From: JAMOQA01 sp964420365
Lineage (GTDB): Bacteria; Acidobacteriota; Polarisedimenticolia; J045
Assembly: GCA_964420365.1 (NCBI GenBank)
Contig: CAYQTA010000094.1
Span: 62,001 to 126,000, forward strand
Length of the DNA stretch: 64,000 bases
Reading direction: 5' to 3'
Shown here: in pieces, positions 24,604 through 33,321 of the stretch
Numbering within the stretch: the stretch's first letter is position 1
Layout: every line of letters starts with the position of its first letter
Notes under the pieces: model-generated
What the model saw: only the letters and a program-made list of their open reading frames with translations
Told to the model about the DNA's origin: nothing
Databases searched by the model: none
Position numbers and translations under genes: made by a program

Positions 24604-26127
24604 ATGGATGCCCGCGAGATTCTCGAGAACCTCGGTCTCGGCGACGAGATCCTCGAGGGGATCGGCGGCGGCCCGGAGCCGGAGAAGGCCTCCGGTCCCG
24701 TCGTCGAGTCGATCAACCCGACCACCGGCGAGCCGATCGCCAGGATCCGGACCGCCACCGAGGAGGACACCCGGAAGGTCATCGCCCGCGCCCACGAAGC
24801 GTTCCTCGCGTGGCGCGCCGTCCCGGCTCCGAAGCGCGGCGAACTGGTCCGCGCCCTCGGCGACGCCCTCCGGGCGAAGAAGAAGTGGCTCGGGGCCCTC
24901 GTCTCCCTCGAGATGGGGAAGATCCTCGCCGAGGGGGAGGGCGAGGTCCAGGAGATGATCGACATCTGCGACTTCGCCGTCGGCCTCTCCCGCCAGCTCT
25001 ACGGCCTGACGATCGCCTCCGAGCGGCCGCACCACCACATGATCGAGCGTTGGCACCCCCTCGGTGTCGTCGGGATCATCTCGGCCTTCAACTTCCCGGT
25101 GGCCGTCTGGAGCTGGAACTCGGCGATCGCGGCGGTCTGCGGGGACACGATGGTCTGGAAGCCGTCGTCCGAGACCCCGCTGTGCACGCTCGCCGTGCAG
25201 AAGATCTGTGACGACGTGATGCGCGAGTTCGACGCCTGGGGCCTGTTCAACTGCGCCGTCGGTCCCGCCCGGACCGCCGGCGAGGCGCTGATCCGCGACG
25301 AGCGGGTGCCCCTCGTCTCCGCCACCGGCTCCTGCGCGATGGGCCGGCACATCGGCCAGGTGGTCGCCTCCCGGATGGGACGCTGCATCCTGGAACTCGG
25401 CGGCAACAACGCGGTGATCGTCCTCGACGACGCGAACCTGGACCTCGCCGTCCGTGCGATCCTGTTCGGCGCCGTCGGCACCGCCGGCCAGCGCTGCACG
25501 ACGACGCGCCGCCTGCTGGTGCAGAAGGGGGTCGCGAGGCAGGTGACCGACCGCCTGGTCAAGGCCTACGCCCAGGTCCGCATCGGCGACCCGCTCGCCC
25601 CGGACACGCTGATGGGTCCGCTGATCAACCGCACCGCGGTCGAGACGATGATGGCGGCCCTCGACCAGGTCCGCGAGCAGGGCGGCGAGATCCTCTGCGG
25701 CGGCAGGGCCCTCGATCGTCCCGGCTGGTTCGTCGAGCCGACGATCGTCCGCGCACGCGCGGACATGCCGATCGTGCGGGACGAGACGTTCGCGCCGATC
25801 CTGTACGTGATCGAGGTCGAGGACCTCGACGAGGCGATCCGGATCAACAACTCGGTCCCCCAGGGTCTCTCCTCGGCGATCTTCACCTCGAGCCTCTACG
25901 CCCAGGAGAAGTTCCTCTCCTACGAGGGGAGCGACTGCGGCATCGCCAACGTCAACACGGGAACGTCCGGGGCGGAGATCGGCGGGGCCTTCGGCGGAGA
26001 GAAGGAGACCGGCGGGGGCCGCGAGGCCGGTTCCGACTCCTGGAAGGCGTACATGCGCCGCCAGACGTCGGCGATCAACTGGGGCACCGACCTGCCCCTC
26101 GCCCAGGGGATCCACTTCGGCGACTGA
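24604..26127 (+). CDS. Aldehyde dehydrogenase, ALDH7/alpha-aminoadipic semialdehyde type
   Basis: This 507-residue protein has the full NAD-dependent aldehyde dehydrogenase plan: SAFNFPVAVWSWN and KPSSETPL for the cofactor, catalytic Glu264 in LELGGNN and Cys298 in GTAGQRCTT. The C-terminal GGAFGGEKETGGGREAGSDS is characteristic of the ALDH7 (antiquitin/AmaB) group, which oxidises alpha-aminoadipic semialdehyde in lysine degradation. ATG at 24604 follows AAGGAG; an earlier in-frame ATG (24586) has no such site. No other lysine-catabolism gene lies nearby. It is monocistronic with a strong terminator behind it. Confidence 0.92.
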   Translation: MDAREILENLGLGDEILEGIGGGPEPEKASGPVVESINPTTGEPIARIRTATEEDTRKVIARAHEAFLAWRAVPAPKRGELVRALGDALRAKKKWLGALVSLEMGKILAEGEGEVQEMIDICDFAVGLSRQLYGLTIASERPHHHMIERWHPLGVVGIISAFNFPVAVWSWNSAIAAVCGDTMVWKPSSETPLCTLAVQKICDDVMREFDAWGLFNCAVGPARTAGEALIRDERVPLVSATGSCAMGRHIGQVVASRMGRCILELGGNNAVIVLDDANLDLAVRAILFGAVGTAGQRCTTTRRLLVQKGVARQVTDRLVKAYAQVRIGDPLAPDTLMGPLINRTAVETMMAALDQVREQGGEILCGGRALDRPGWFVEPTIVRARADMPIVRDETFAPILYVIEVEDLDEAIRINNSVPQGLSSAIFTSSLYAQEKFLSYEGSDCGIANVNTGTSGAEIGGAFGGEKETGGGREAGSDSWKAYMRRQTSAINWGTDLPLAQGIHFGD

Positions 26128-26153
26128 ATCGGCACGAGGGAGGAGCCGTGGTC

Positions 26154-26180
26154 GCGGGCCGGGGCACGCCCCCGGCCCGC
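26154..26180. terminator. Bidirectional terminator hairpin between the ALDH and serC genes
   Basis: A perfect 11-bp GC stem (26154-26164 with 26170-26180) with a 5-base loop lies between two convergent genes, 27 bases after the ALDH stop and 9 bases after the serC stop. No T-tract is present on either side. Confidence 0.6.
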
Positions 26181-26189
26181 TTCCGTCCG

Positions 26190-27290
26190 TCACCCGCCCG
26201 GGTGCTCGGCGAACTCGTGGAGAAGGGCGGCGAGCCGGCGGGCTCCCTCGACGGGCATCCCGGTGTACATCGAGGCACGAAGACCGCCGACGACGCGGTG
26301 CCCCTCGAGGCCGACGAGACCCCGGGCCCGGGCGGCGGCGAGGAACGCCCGGTCGGTGGCCTCGTCCCGGGTGCGGAAGACGACGTTCACCCACGAGCGG
26401 TCCTCCCGCGCCGCGGGGAGCCGGTAGACGTCCGGGTGCGCCTCGAGCGCCTCGTAGACGATCCGGCCACGCTCCCGGGTCCTGCGATCCATCTCGTCGA
26501 GCCCCCCCTCCGCCTCGATCCACTCGAGCATCTTCCCGAGGAGCCAGGCGAGCACCGTCGGAGGCGTGTTGAGCCGGGATCGGGCGGCCGCGTGGTCCCG
26601 CCACCGGAGGATCGGGGGCAGCCCGCCGGGAGCCCGGTCGAGCAGGTCGCGCCGCGCGACGACCACGGTGAGACCGGTGGGCCCCAGGTTCTTCTGGGCC
26701 CCGGCATAGACCACGGCGAACCGCTCGAGGGGCAGCCTCCGCGCCAGGAGATCGGAGGTGGCGTCGGCGACGAGGGGCACCGGCAGGCCCGCCGGGATTT
26801 CCCGCAGCCAGGTGCCGTGCACGGTGTTGTTCGTCGTCACGTGGAGGTAGGCGGCCGCCGGATCGACGTCCCACGTTGCCGGCGCCGGCACCCGCGTGAA
26901 CCCTTCCGCCTCCCCGCTGGCGGCCACCCGGGCGGCCCCCGTCGCCCGGGCGGCGTCGAACGCCTTCCGCGCCCAGTGGCCGGTGAGCACGTAGTCGGCA
27001 CCCATCCCGGGCGGCCGGAGATTGAGCGGCAGGAGGGCGAACTGCCAGGTCGGCCCCCCGGGCAGCAGGAGGACCTCCCGGTCCGCCGGCACCCCGGCAA
27101 GGCGCCGAAACCGTCCCTCGATCTCCTCCTGGAGGGCCGCCCACTCCGGGCTCCGGTGACCCAGCTCGGGAACCGCGAGGCCGGTCTCCCGGAAGCCGGG
27201 CAGCTCCGCGGCCGCGGCCGCGAGCACCTCGTCGGGCCAGTGGGGGGCCCCCGCCGAGAAGGTCAGCAGCCGTCGTTCCGGTCCCCTCAT
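26190..27290 (-). CDS. serC: Phosphoserine aminotransferase (class V)
   Basis: This 366-residue protein has the usual SerC length. It has the phosphate-binding start FSAGAPHWPDEVL, LLLPGGPTWQFA, the cofactor Asp in ADATSDLLAR and the PLP lysine in YAGAQKNLGPTG. The C-terminal GGLRASMYTGMP matches the conserved G-x-R-x-S-x-YN region. It converts 3-phosphohydroxypyruvate and glutamate to phosphoserine, and the equivalent step in pyridoxal phosphate synthesis. ATG at 27290 follows GGGAGGTGCCG. serA and serB are not nearby. Confidence 0.93.
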   Translation of the reverse strand: MRGPERRLLTFSAGAPHWPDEVLAAAAAELPGFRETGLAVPELGHRSPEWAALQEEIEGRFRRLAGVPADREVLLLPGGPTWQFALLPLNLRPPGMGADYVLTGHWARKAFDAARATGAARVAASGEAEGFTRVPAPATWDVDPAAAYLHVTTNNTVHGTWLREIPAGLPVPLVADATSDLLARRLPLERFAVVYAGAQKNLGPTGLTVVVARRDLLDRAPGGLPPILRWRDHAAARSRLNTPPTVLAWLLGKMLEWIEAEGGLDEMDRRTRERGRIVYEALEAHPDVYRLPAAREDRSWVNVVFRTRDEATDRAFLAAARARGLVGLEGHRVVGGLRASMYTGMPVEGARRLAALLHEFAEHPGG

Positions 27291-27460
27291 CGGCACCTCC
27301 CGCCGGGTCCCGCTTGCCAGCACGGTCGCCGGGCATCAGAAGATGTTACGATGATCCTTCGCGGGGCCGGGCGTTGCGGCCGGCCCGAGGGAGGAATGAG
27401 CGGGAATTCCCCGCCCGGCGTGCGCGCGAACCCGGCGTGCAGGGAGGCAGGCCAGCCCGG

Positions 27461-28006
27461 ATGAGGAGAGGAGGTTTCCAGGAGCGGAACGATACCCCCC
27501 AGGTCCGCATCAACGAGCAGATCCGAATCAGCCCGGTCCGGCTCATCGACGAGAACGGCGAGCAGATCGGGGTGGTCCCCGTCGAGGAGGCGCGGCAGAT
27601 CGCCCGGGAGCGGGGCCTCGACCTCGTCGAGGTCGCCCCGGACGCCCGCCCGGTCGTCTGCCGGATCATGGACTACGGGCGGTACCGCTACGAGCAGCAG
27701 AAGAAGGCCCAGGCGGCACGCAAGAAGCAGCACCAGGTCGAGATCAAGCAGATCAAGTACCGCCCGGCGATCGACGATCACGACTTCGAGACCAAGACCG
27801 GCAAGGTGCGCAAGTTCCTCGAGGAAGGTCACAAGGTCCGGGTCACGATCATGTTCCGCCGGCGCGAGATGCGGCGTCCCGAGCAGGGGGCGGCGGTGCT
27901 CGACCGGGTGATCGAGGCGGTCGCCGACCTGGGCGCTCCCGAGGAACGGAGCCGCCAGATGGCAGGCCGCGACCTGTCCGTGACGATCGCTCCCCTGAAG
28001 AAGTAG
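27461..28006 (+). CDS. infC: Translation initiation factor IF-3
   Basis: This 181-residue protein has both IF-3 domains. The N-domain starts at RINEQIRISPVRLIDENGEQIG, followed by the Lys-rich linker QQKKAQAARKKQ, and the C-domain has IKYRPAIDDHDFETKTGKV. It binds the 30S subunit and checks start codon pairing. The ATG at 27461 is the best canonical start but its AGGGAGG lies 13 bases away, and a second AGGAGG lies inside codons 3-5. A non-canonical start, common for infC, is therefore possible. rpmI and rplT, its usual partners, do not follow; the next gene is convergent. Confidence 0.94.
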   Translation: MRRGGFQERNDTPQVRINEQIRISPVRLIDENGEQIGVVPVEEARQIARERGLDLVEVAPDARPVVCRIMDYGRYRYEQQKKAQAARKKQHQVEIKQIKYRPAIDDHDFETKTGKVRKFLEEGHKVRVTIMFRRREMRRPEQGAAVLDRVIEAVADLGAPEERSRQMAGRDLSVTIAPLKK

Positions 28007-28013
28007 CCGCGGG

Positions 28014-29771
28014 TCACTCCCCGTTCACCCACGCGTGGGCGACGAGGCGGGCGATCGCCTCGTTCGGGGAGGCGCGCAACCGGTCGAGGGTCTCTCCCTC
28101 GAGGGGCGCGAGCCTGCGGCTCGCCGCGACCGGGTCCCCCGAGACCCGGTCGCACCAGGCGGCCACCAGCGTCCAGGTGAGTCCCCGAAGCGCCTCCGGG
28201 ACCTCGTCGAGCCGGGTCCGCGCCTGCGCGGCCCTTCCCAGGGCGAGGAGTCGCGCGGCGGTCCGGGTCCGGGTGGCAGCGGCGAGCCGCATCAGGGCCG
28301 GCGCGGCGTCCGCGAGCCGGGCAAGGCCCTCGATCCCGGCCACGTCCTCGCACGCCGCGGTGTCCGGCCGGATGCCGAGCTCGGACAGAACCGCCCGCAC
28401 CGCCTCGAGGTCCGTCGGATCGAGACCGACGAGGGGCGCGCAGGCACGCCGGTGGAGGCGAACGATACCCCGGCTGATCGCCCGCCCGCGGGCCCGCGGG
28501 TCCCGGGCCCGGCGGACGAGCCGGACGTAGGCGCCGCCCTCCCCCAGGAGCTCGTCCACGCGCCGCGCGAGGGCGGGCGGGATCGATCCCGGGACCTTCC
28601 CCGCGACCGCCGGTTCCTCCTCGCGACGCCCCGGGCGCCCGGGGGCGCGGGAGGAAGGCGGCCGGTGCGGGGACACCTTCCGGGCATTCCGCGCCTGCCG
28701 CGTGGCCGGGGCCTTCCCCCTTCCCGTCGCCGCGGGCCGGCGGCCGGCCCCGGCGCGGGCGGGTGGCGGGGCGGGCCGGACCGGCCGCAATCGCTCCCCG
28801 AGCCGGGCGAGCCGGGCGACCACGCGTTCGTCCCGGGCCCACCTCCGCCCCCCGGTGTCGGCGGCGGCCGCCCGGGCCAGGTCCCGGGCCAGCGCCGGGC
28901 CGGCCTCCGGGTCGGCGACTTGCAGGCCCCTTCGGGAAACGGCCCGCGGCCAGCGGGAAGCGAGGCACTCGAGGGCCGCGGGAACGACCTCGCGCACCAG
29001 GTAGCCGCGCCACTGGTCCTCGAGAAGATCCGGGCGGAACAGCTCATCGCCGCAGCCGGGGGGAACGTCCCCGACCCGGCCCCAGGTCGCGAGCAGCAGC
29101 CGCCGCGTCTCCCGGAGCGCCGGCACCCGGGCGAGCCACAGTTCCCCGCGCCAGGCCCGGACCAGGAGACTCCTGGCCTTTCGCAGCTCGGCGGGGGGCA
29201 CCGCGCTGATGCCGTGCCGGGCCCCGGTGGCCACCAGGCGCTCCACCCGGGCCTGGTCCCGGGCCGGCAGGACCGGCCCCGCGTTCCCGAGGCCCCGTTC
29301 GACCAGGAGCGCGAGGTGGACGAGGGCATCGTCCAGGAGCGCCCGGGCCGCGTCCTCTCGCACCGGAACGCGCCTCCCGGCCTTCCCGGACGCGGCGTCG
29401 CTCAACCGGAGGGCGACCCGGTCGAGCAGCGCCGCCGTCTCCCCGAGAGCCATGCCGTCCCCCGCCGCGCGGGCCGCGGCGACCCGGGCCCGGAGCACCA
29501 GCCAGGCGCACCGGAGGTCGGCCACCCCGGGGGCGGTCCCGCCGAGGACCCGCTCGGGGGCACACCGGTCGGGCAGCTTCGCCGCCGCCTCCGCCCACCC
29601 GGACGGGGTGGGACCCCCGTCGAGCACCGGGGCCAGGTCGGCCCGGCGCAGAACCTGGAAGGCGGGTCGATCGGCCGTGTCGCGTCCGAGACGGAGGGCG
29701 ACCGCGGGGAGGCTCGTGCCCGCGAGGAGCGAGGCGAGAAGGACCATCGCCGGGACCGGACGGCACCTCAT
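28014..29771 (-). CDS. Large exported protein of unknown function
   Basis: This 585-residue protein has a signal peptide (MRCRPVPAMVLLASLLAGTSLPAVA). A long alpha-helical part rich in Ala, Arg and Leu (about residues 30-310) follows, then a Pro/Arg/Lys-rich low-complexity stretch (about 330-400) and a second helical part to the end. Few Cys and no enzyme motif are visible. Its ATG overlaps the stop of the upstream pseudokinase-like gene (ATGA), so it is made together with that membrane protein. I do not recognise a family. Confidence 0.7.
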   Translation of the reverse strand: MRCRPVPAMVLLASLLAGTSLPAVALRLGRDTADRPAFQVLRRADLAPVLDGGPTPSGWAEAAAKLPDRCAPERVLGGTAPGVADLRCAWLVLRARVAAARAAGDGMALGETAALLDRVALRLSDAASGKAGRRVPVREDAARALLDDALVHLALLVERGLGNAGPVLPARDQARVERLVATGARHGISAVPPAELRKARSLLVRAWRGELWLARVPALRETRRLLLATWGRVGDVPPGCGDELFRPDLLEDQWRGYLVREVVPAALECLASRWPRAVSRRGLQVADPEAGPALARDLARAAAADTGGRRWARDERVVARLARLGERLRPVRPAPPPARAGAGRRPAATGRGKAPATRQARNARKVSPHRPPSSRAPGRPGRREEEPAVAGKVPGSIPPALARRVDELLGEGGAYVRLVRRARDPRARGRAISRGIVRLHRRACAPLVGLDPTDLEAVRAVLSELGIRPDTAACEDVAGIEGLARLADAAPALMRLAAATRTRTAARLLALGRAAQARTRLDEVPEALRGLTWTLVAAWCDRVSGDPVAASRRLAPLEGETLDRLRASPNEAIARLVAHAWVNGE

Positions 29772-31225
29772 CGTCTCTCCTCCCCCGCCCCGGAGGGCAC
29801 GAAGACCGGGTCGATCCGCAGGAGACCGTCGACCGCGGAGGCGGCCTGGGCGGCGGTCAGGACGGTGGCCGCCCGGTAGAAGGAGGCCGCGCGGTCGACC
29901 TCGAGAAGCGCCCGCGCCAGGCGCAGGTCGGGGTTCGGCTGGGACAGGCCGGCGGCCGCGACCCGGTCGAGTTCCTCGAGGGCCCGGTCCGCCAACCTGT
30001 CGGCCCGCCGGGGCCGGCCTCCCCGGCGCACCACCTCGCGTCGCAGGGCGAGGAGCCGTTCCCGTTCCTCCCGCGCGGTCCTGCGCAGGAAGCTCTCGAT
30101 CGGTTCCTCGAGGGAAGGCGTGTCGCCCGACTCCCGCCACCGGGCGAGGAGAAGGGTGGCGGCCGACCGTGCGCCGCGCTCCTCCGCCATCCGCTCCGCC
30201 CGCGCCAGGAGGACGCTGGTGTCGTCCCCCTCGCCTCCCCCCCACGATACGACGGCGAGCACGACCGCGAGCAGCAGGGTGACCCCGGCAGCGGCCAGCC
30301 AGGCGGCCCGGCGGCCCACCCCCGGTTTCCCGACCAGGCGCCGGGCCTGGCGCCTCGCCTCGGCGAGAAGCGGCCCGGCCTCGTCCTCCGCCCCCAGGCG
30401 AATCGCCTCCCGGCAGGCGGCGACGGCACCGAGGGGATCACCGCGCTCGAGGCGTTCCCGGGCGGAGGCCAGACAGGCCTCGACCCTGTCCTCGAGGCGG
30501 GCGAGGGCGTCCCGGGCCCGCACGAAGAGCGGATCGCCTTCCGGGACACCCGCCTCCCGGGCGCGCTCGATCGCCGCGGCGAGGGTCGGCAGGTGATTCG
30601 AGAAGAGGGCCGGGCGCAGGATGCTCTCCGCGGCAGCGCCGGGAGATGCTCCCTCCACCGGGACACGTCCCGTGGATCCCTCGAGGGCACCGAGCGCGGC
30701 CAGGTCCCGGGCGATCGCCTCCTCCCGCGGTTCGACCAGGATTCCCCACCCGGCCGCCGCCACCCCCTCCGGCCCCCGGACCACGAGGGCGGGAGTCAGC
30801 ATGCCGTGCGGCACACCCCGGCGATGGGCCTCCTGGACCTTCCGCGAGAGTTCCTCGACCGCACCGGGCGACGCGACTCCGTCCCCGTCGTCGACGATCC
30901 CGGGACCCTCGGGCAACTCGTCCACCAGGACCCGTCCGTGGACGGGATCCCGCAGGACCCGCCGGGAGACGTTCCAGAGGGCCGCCAGGTCCTCGTCCAG
31001 CACGGGATCCGGTCCCTCGTCCCCGAGCAGGATCCCGATCGCCGGGGCACCGTCCTCACCCCGCAGGCGTACCACGGGGAACGGCGCCGGCGTCTCCACC
31101 CGCTCGAGCACGATCCAGGATCCCCCGAGCAGCTCTCCCGCGGGGGGAGCGCCGGGGGGCGGGCCAACCAGGGTTCCGGGCACGCCGCGACCTCGTTCCC
31201 GGCGCCGGGGCGACCGGCGCCGCAC
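29768..31225 (-). CDS. Membrane protein with a degenerate protein-kinase-like (pseudokinase) domain
   Basis: This 485-residue protein has an N-terminal part that resembles the small, incomplete core of a Ser/Thr kinase. EAHRRGVPHGMLTPALVV aligns with the catalytic loop (HRD becomes HGM, the Asn is absent). GVAAAGWGILV stands where the DFG segment would be, without its Asp. A single membrane span lies near residue 285-305 (AAWLAAAGVTLLLAVVLAVV), followed by helical repeats. It should bind rather than phosphorylate. The GTG start at 31225 follows GGAGGTCCC; it lies 170 bases inside the 3' end of the upstream glycosyltransferase frame. It is coupled to the exported protein downstream. Confidence 0.65.
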   Translation of the reverse strand: MRRRSPRRRERGRGVPGTLVGPPPGAPPAGELLGGSWIVLERVETPAPFPVVRLRGEDGAPAIGILLGDEGPDPVLDEDLAALWNVSRRVLRDPVHGRVLVDELPEGPGIVDDGDGVASPGAVEELSRKVQEAHRRGVPHGMLTPALVVRGPEGVAAAGWGILVEPREEAIARDLAALGALEGSTGRVPVEGASPGAAAESILRPALFSNHLPTLAAAIERAREAGVPEGDPLFVRARDALARLEDRVEACLASARERLERGDPLGAVAACREAIRLGAEDEAGPLLAEARRQARRLVGKPGVGRRAAWLAAAGVTLLLAVVLAVVSWGGGEGDDTSVLLARAERMAEERGARSAATLLLARWRESGDTPSLEEPIESFLRRTAREERERLLALRREVVRRGGRPRRADRLADRALEELDRVAAAGLSQPNPDLRLARALLEVDRAASFYRAATVLTAAQAASAVDGLLRIDPVFVPSGAGEERR

Positions 31226-32735
31226 GGGACCTCCCCCCGGAGAAGATAGGTTCCTCGTCCTGGCGGGACACGGGACCGGCAAGGACACGGAGGAGCCGGC
31301 ACCGGGGGCGGGAAACCTCGCCGACCAGGCGGACCCGGCCGGCCGCCGCGAGCCGCTCCCCGCCTTCCCCGCAGGCGACGACCACGACGCTGCGCCACGA
31401 CTCGACCAGCCGCGATCGAAGGTCCCCGAGCTCCAGGTCGTGGGGCCGCCGGAGGGCCTTCTCCGTCACGGCCAGGACCGGCACCTCCTCCCCCAGGTAG
31501 AACATCAGGCCGGGCCAGGGCCGGGAACCGAGCACGACGACGCGCTCTCCCGGTCGACGCACCCGCTCCACCGCACGGGCCACCGGGCGGGCGCTCCGGT
31601 ACCGGGGCAAGGCACCCGCCGTCGCCCGGATCCCGCCGAGGAAGGCGGCCCAGGCGAGGATCGCGGCCGCGAACAGGATGCGCCCCCTCCGGCCCGCCCG
31701 GGACCACGCCTCCGCCGCGAGCAACCCCGCCGGGACCAGGAGGGCCAGGGAGACCGGGAGCACGTACAGGGGCATCCGCGAGCGGCTGACCGTGAAGACC
31801 AGGAGCGACACGCCCAGCCATCCACCGAGGAGACGCGCCCGCGGATCCCGCGCGAGATCCGGCAGGCGGCCGCGGAAGAGCTCCGGAAGGAGGAACGCCC
31901 CCCAGGGCAGCGTCCCCGCGAGAAGCACCCCGGCCGGGAGCCAGGGGGGCGCGTTGCGATGGAGCCGGTCACTGAACAGCCGCTCGTACACCTCGACGAC
32001 GAGGAACCGTCGCATCCGGGCGGGGTCGTCCAGGGTGACGGCCACGTACCACCAGGCGGCGATCACCAGGAACAGGCCGAGGCCGACCGGATCCAGGAGG
32101 CGCTCGCCGGGTCGCGGGTCCCGCCGCCGCGGCCAGGCCCAGGCCAGCCCGGCGAGGGGCAGCAGGCCGGGAGGTCCCTTGACGAAGAACGCGAGGCCGA
32201 GGGCCGCCCAGGCGAGACGCAGGTCCCGCCGGCGTCCCGGGCCCGGCACGAGGAGCGCCCGGGCCCCGGCGAGCACCGCCGCCGCCTCGGCGGCTGCGAG
32301 GAGGGGGTCGGTCGTCAGCAGGGAGCCCCCGACGAACGGCAGCAGGGCCGTCGCCCAGGCGAGGGCGGCGAACGTCGCTCCTCGAGGGTCCTCCCCGGAG
32401 AAGACGCGTCCCAGCCCGGCGGCCGCCAGGGTCGAGAGGACAAAGGCGAGCCCGGTTCCCAGCCGGGCTCCCCACTCGTTGCGCCCGAGCACGGCGATCC
32501 CGGCGGCGGAGAGCCAGTACGTCGGCGGTGGCTTCGTCAGGTGGGGACGCCCCGCCAGGAGTGGCACGAGCCAGCTCCGGTGAACGAGCATCTCGCGTGC
32601 CGCCTCGGCGTACCGTCCCTCGTCCGGGTCGGCCAGGGGACGGCTCCCGAGAAAGAGGAACGCCCACGCGACGACGAGGGCCGCGAGCAGCCACGTCGCG
32701 AACGCCCCCTTTCCGGCGAACCGTCCTCGACCCAT
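31056..32735 (-). CDS. ArnT/PMT-like (GT39/GT83) membrane glycosyltransferase
   Basis: This 559-residue protein has about ten to twelve membrane spans. The N-terminal motif is LADPDEGRYAEAAREML, whose Asp-Glu pair is the hallmark of ArnT and PMT-type transferases, and HLTKPPPTYWL follows in the next loop. These enzymes use polyprenyl-phosphate sugars to glycosylate lipid A, proteins or glycans on the outer face of the inner membrane. ATG follows GGAGGGGAG. The last 55 residues or so are low-complexity and overlap the next gene by 170 bases, which suggests a drifted stop codon or a sequence error near 31230-31056. Confidence 0.88.
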   Translation of the reverse strand: MGRGRFAGKGAFATWLLAALVVAWAFLFLGSRPLADPDEGRYAEAAREMLVHRSWLVPLLAGRPHLTKPPPTYWLSAAGIAVLGRNEWGARLGTGLAFVLSTLAAAGLGRVFSGEDPRGATFAALAWATALLPFVGGSLLTTDPLLAAAEAAAVLAGARALLVPGPGRRRDLRLAWAALGLAFFVKGPPGLLPLAGLAWAWPRRRDPRPGERLLDPVGLGLFLVIAAWWYVAVTLDDPARMRRFLVVEVYERLFSDRLHRNAPPWLPAGVLLAGTLPWGAFLLPELFRGRLPDLARDPRARLLGGWLGVSLLVFTVSRSRMPLYVLPVSLALLVPAGLLAAEAWSRAGRRGRILFAAAILAWAAFLGGIRATAGALPRYRSARPVARAVERVRRPGERVVVLGSRPWPGLMFYLGEEVPVLAVTEKALRRPHDLELGDLRSRLVESWRSVVVVACGEGGERLAAAGRVRLVGEVSRPRCRLLRVLAGPVSRQDEEPIFSGGRSRAAPVAPAPGTRSRRARNPGWPAPRRSPRGRAARGILDRARAGGDAGAVPRGTPAG

Positions 32736-32818
32736 CGTCGCTCCCCTCCACCGGTCGGTGGAGCCGACAGGATACCCCCGTTGCGGCCGGGCCCGGGGAC
32801 GCGCATCCTTCCTCCGCC

Positions 32819-33310
32819 ATGCGTCTCGCCGCCCCCTGCCTCCTGCTCCTGTCGTGCCTGCTGGCCCCGCTGGCCGGTTGCGCTCCCGGGCGGGGACCGT
32901 CCCCGGAAGCACCCGGCACGGAACGGGGCGCAGGGCCGCCCCCCGGACCGGAGTTTCCGTCCGGTCGCCCCGCGGTCCCGGGACGGCGGCCGGAAGCTCC
33001 CGAGCCCCCCCGCGTTGCCTGGCCCCGGGGTTGGCGTCTCGTAGAGTCCGGGGGACTGGGGCCGGAGGCACGACCCTCGTTCTGGTGGACCCTGGACGCG
33101 GGCCACGAGGATCCGGCCCGGGCGGTCGACCGGGCCCGGGAGGCCCTGGCCCGGCGCTTCGGCGCCGCGGACGTCCCGGCGGTGCCGGCGGTGCGGGACG
33201 ACACGGCGGTCGGAACGTTGGTCGCGCCGGGCCGGCGGGCGGCGATCACCGCCCGCCGGAGCGAGGGACGCACGGAGGTGCGGATCGTGCTCGGCACGGG
33301 CGTCGAGTAG
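32819..33310 (+). CDS. Small Pro-rich lipoprotein, function unknown
   Basis: This 163-residue protein has a lipoprotein signal ending in lipobox LAGC at about residues 19-22. A Pro/Gly-rich linker (about 24-65) and a compact C-terminal part with VAWPRGWRLVESG and WWTLDAGHEDPARAVDRAREAL follow. It is divergent from the glycosyltransferase gene (83 bases apart) and ends 11 bases before PBP1A, so it may be co-transcribed with it. No family recognised. Confidence 0.62.
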   Translation: MRLAAPCLLLLSCLLAPLAGCAPGRGPSPEAPGTERGAGPPPGPEFPSGRPAVPGRRPEAPEPPRVAWPRGWRLVESGGLGPEARPSFWWTLDAGHEDPARAVDRAREALARRFGAADVPAVPAVRDDTAVGTLVAPGRRAAITARRSEGRTEVRIVLGTGVE

Positions 33311-33321
33311 AATCCTCCGCC

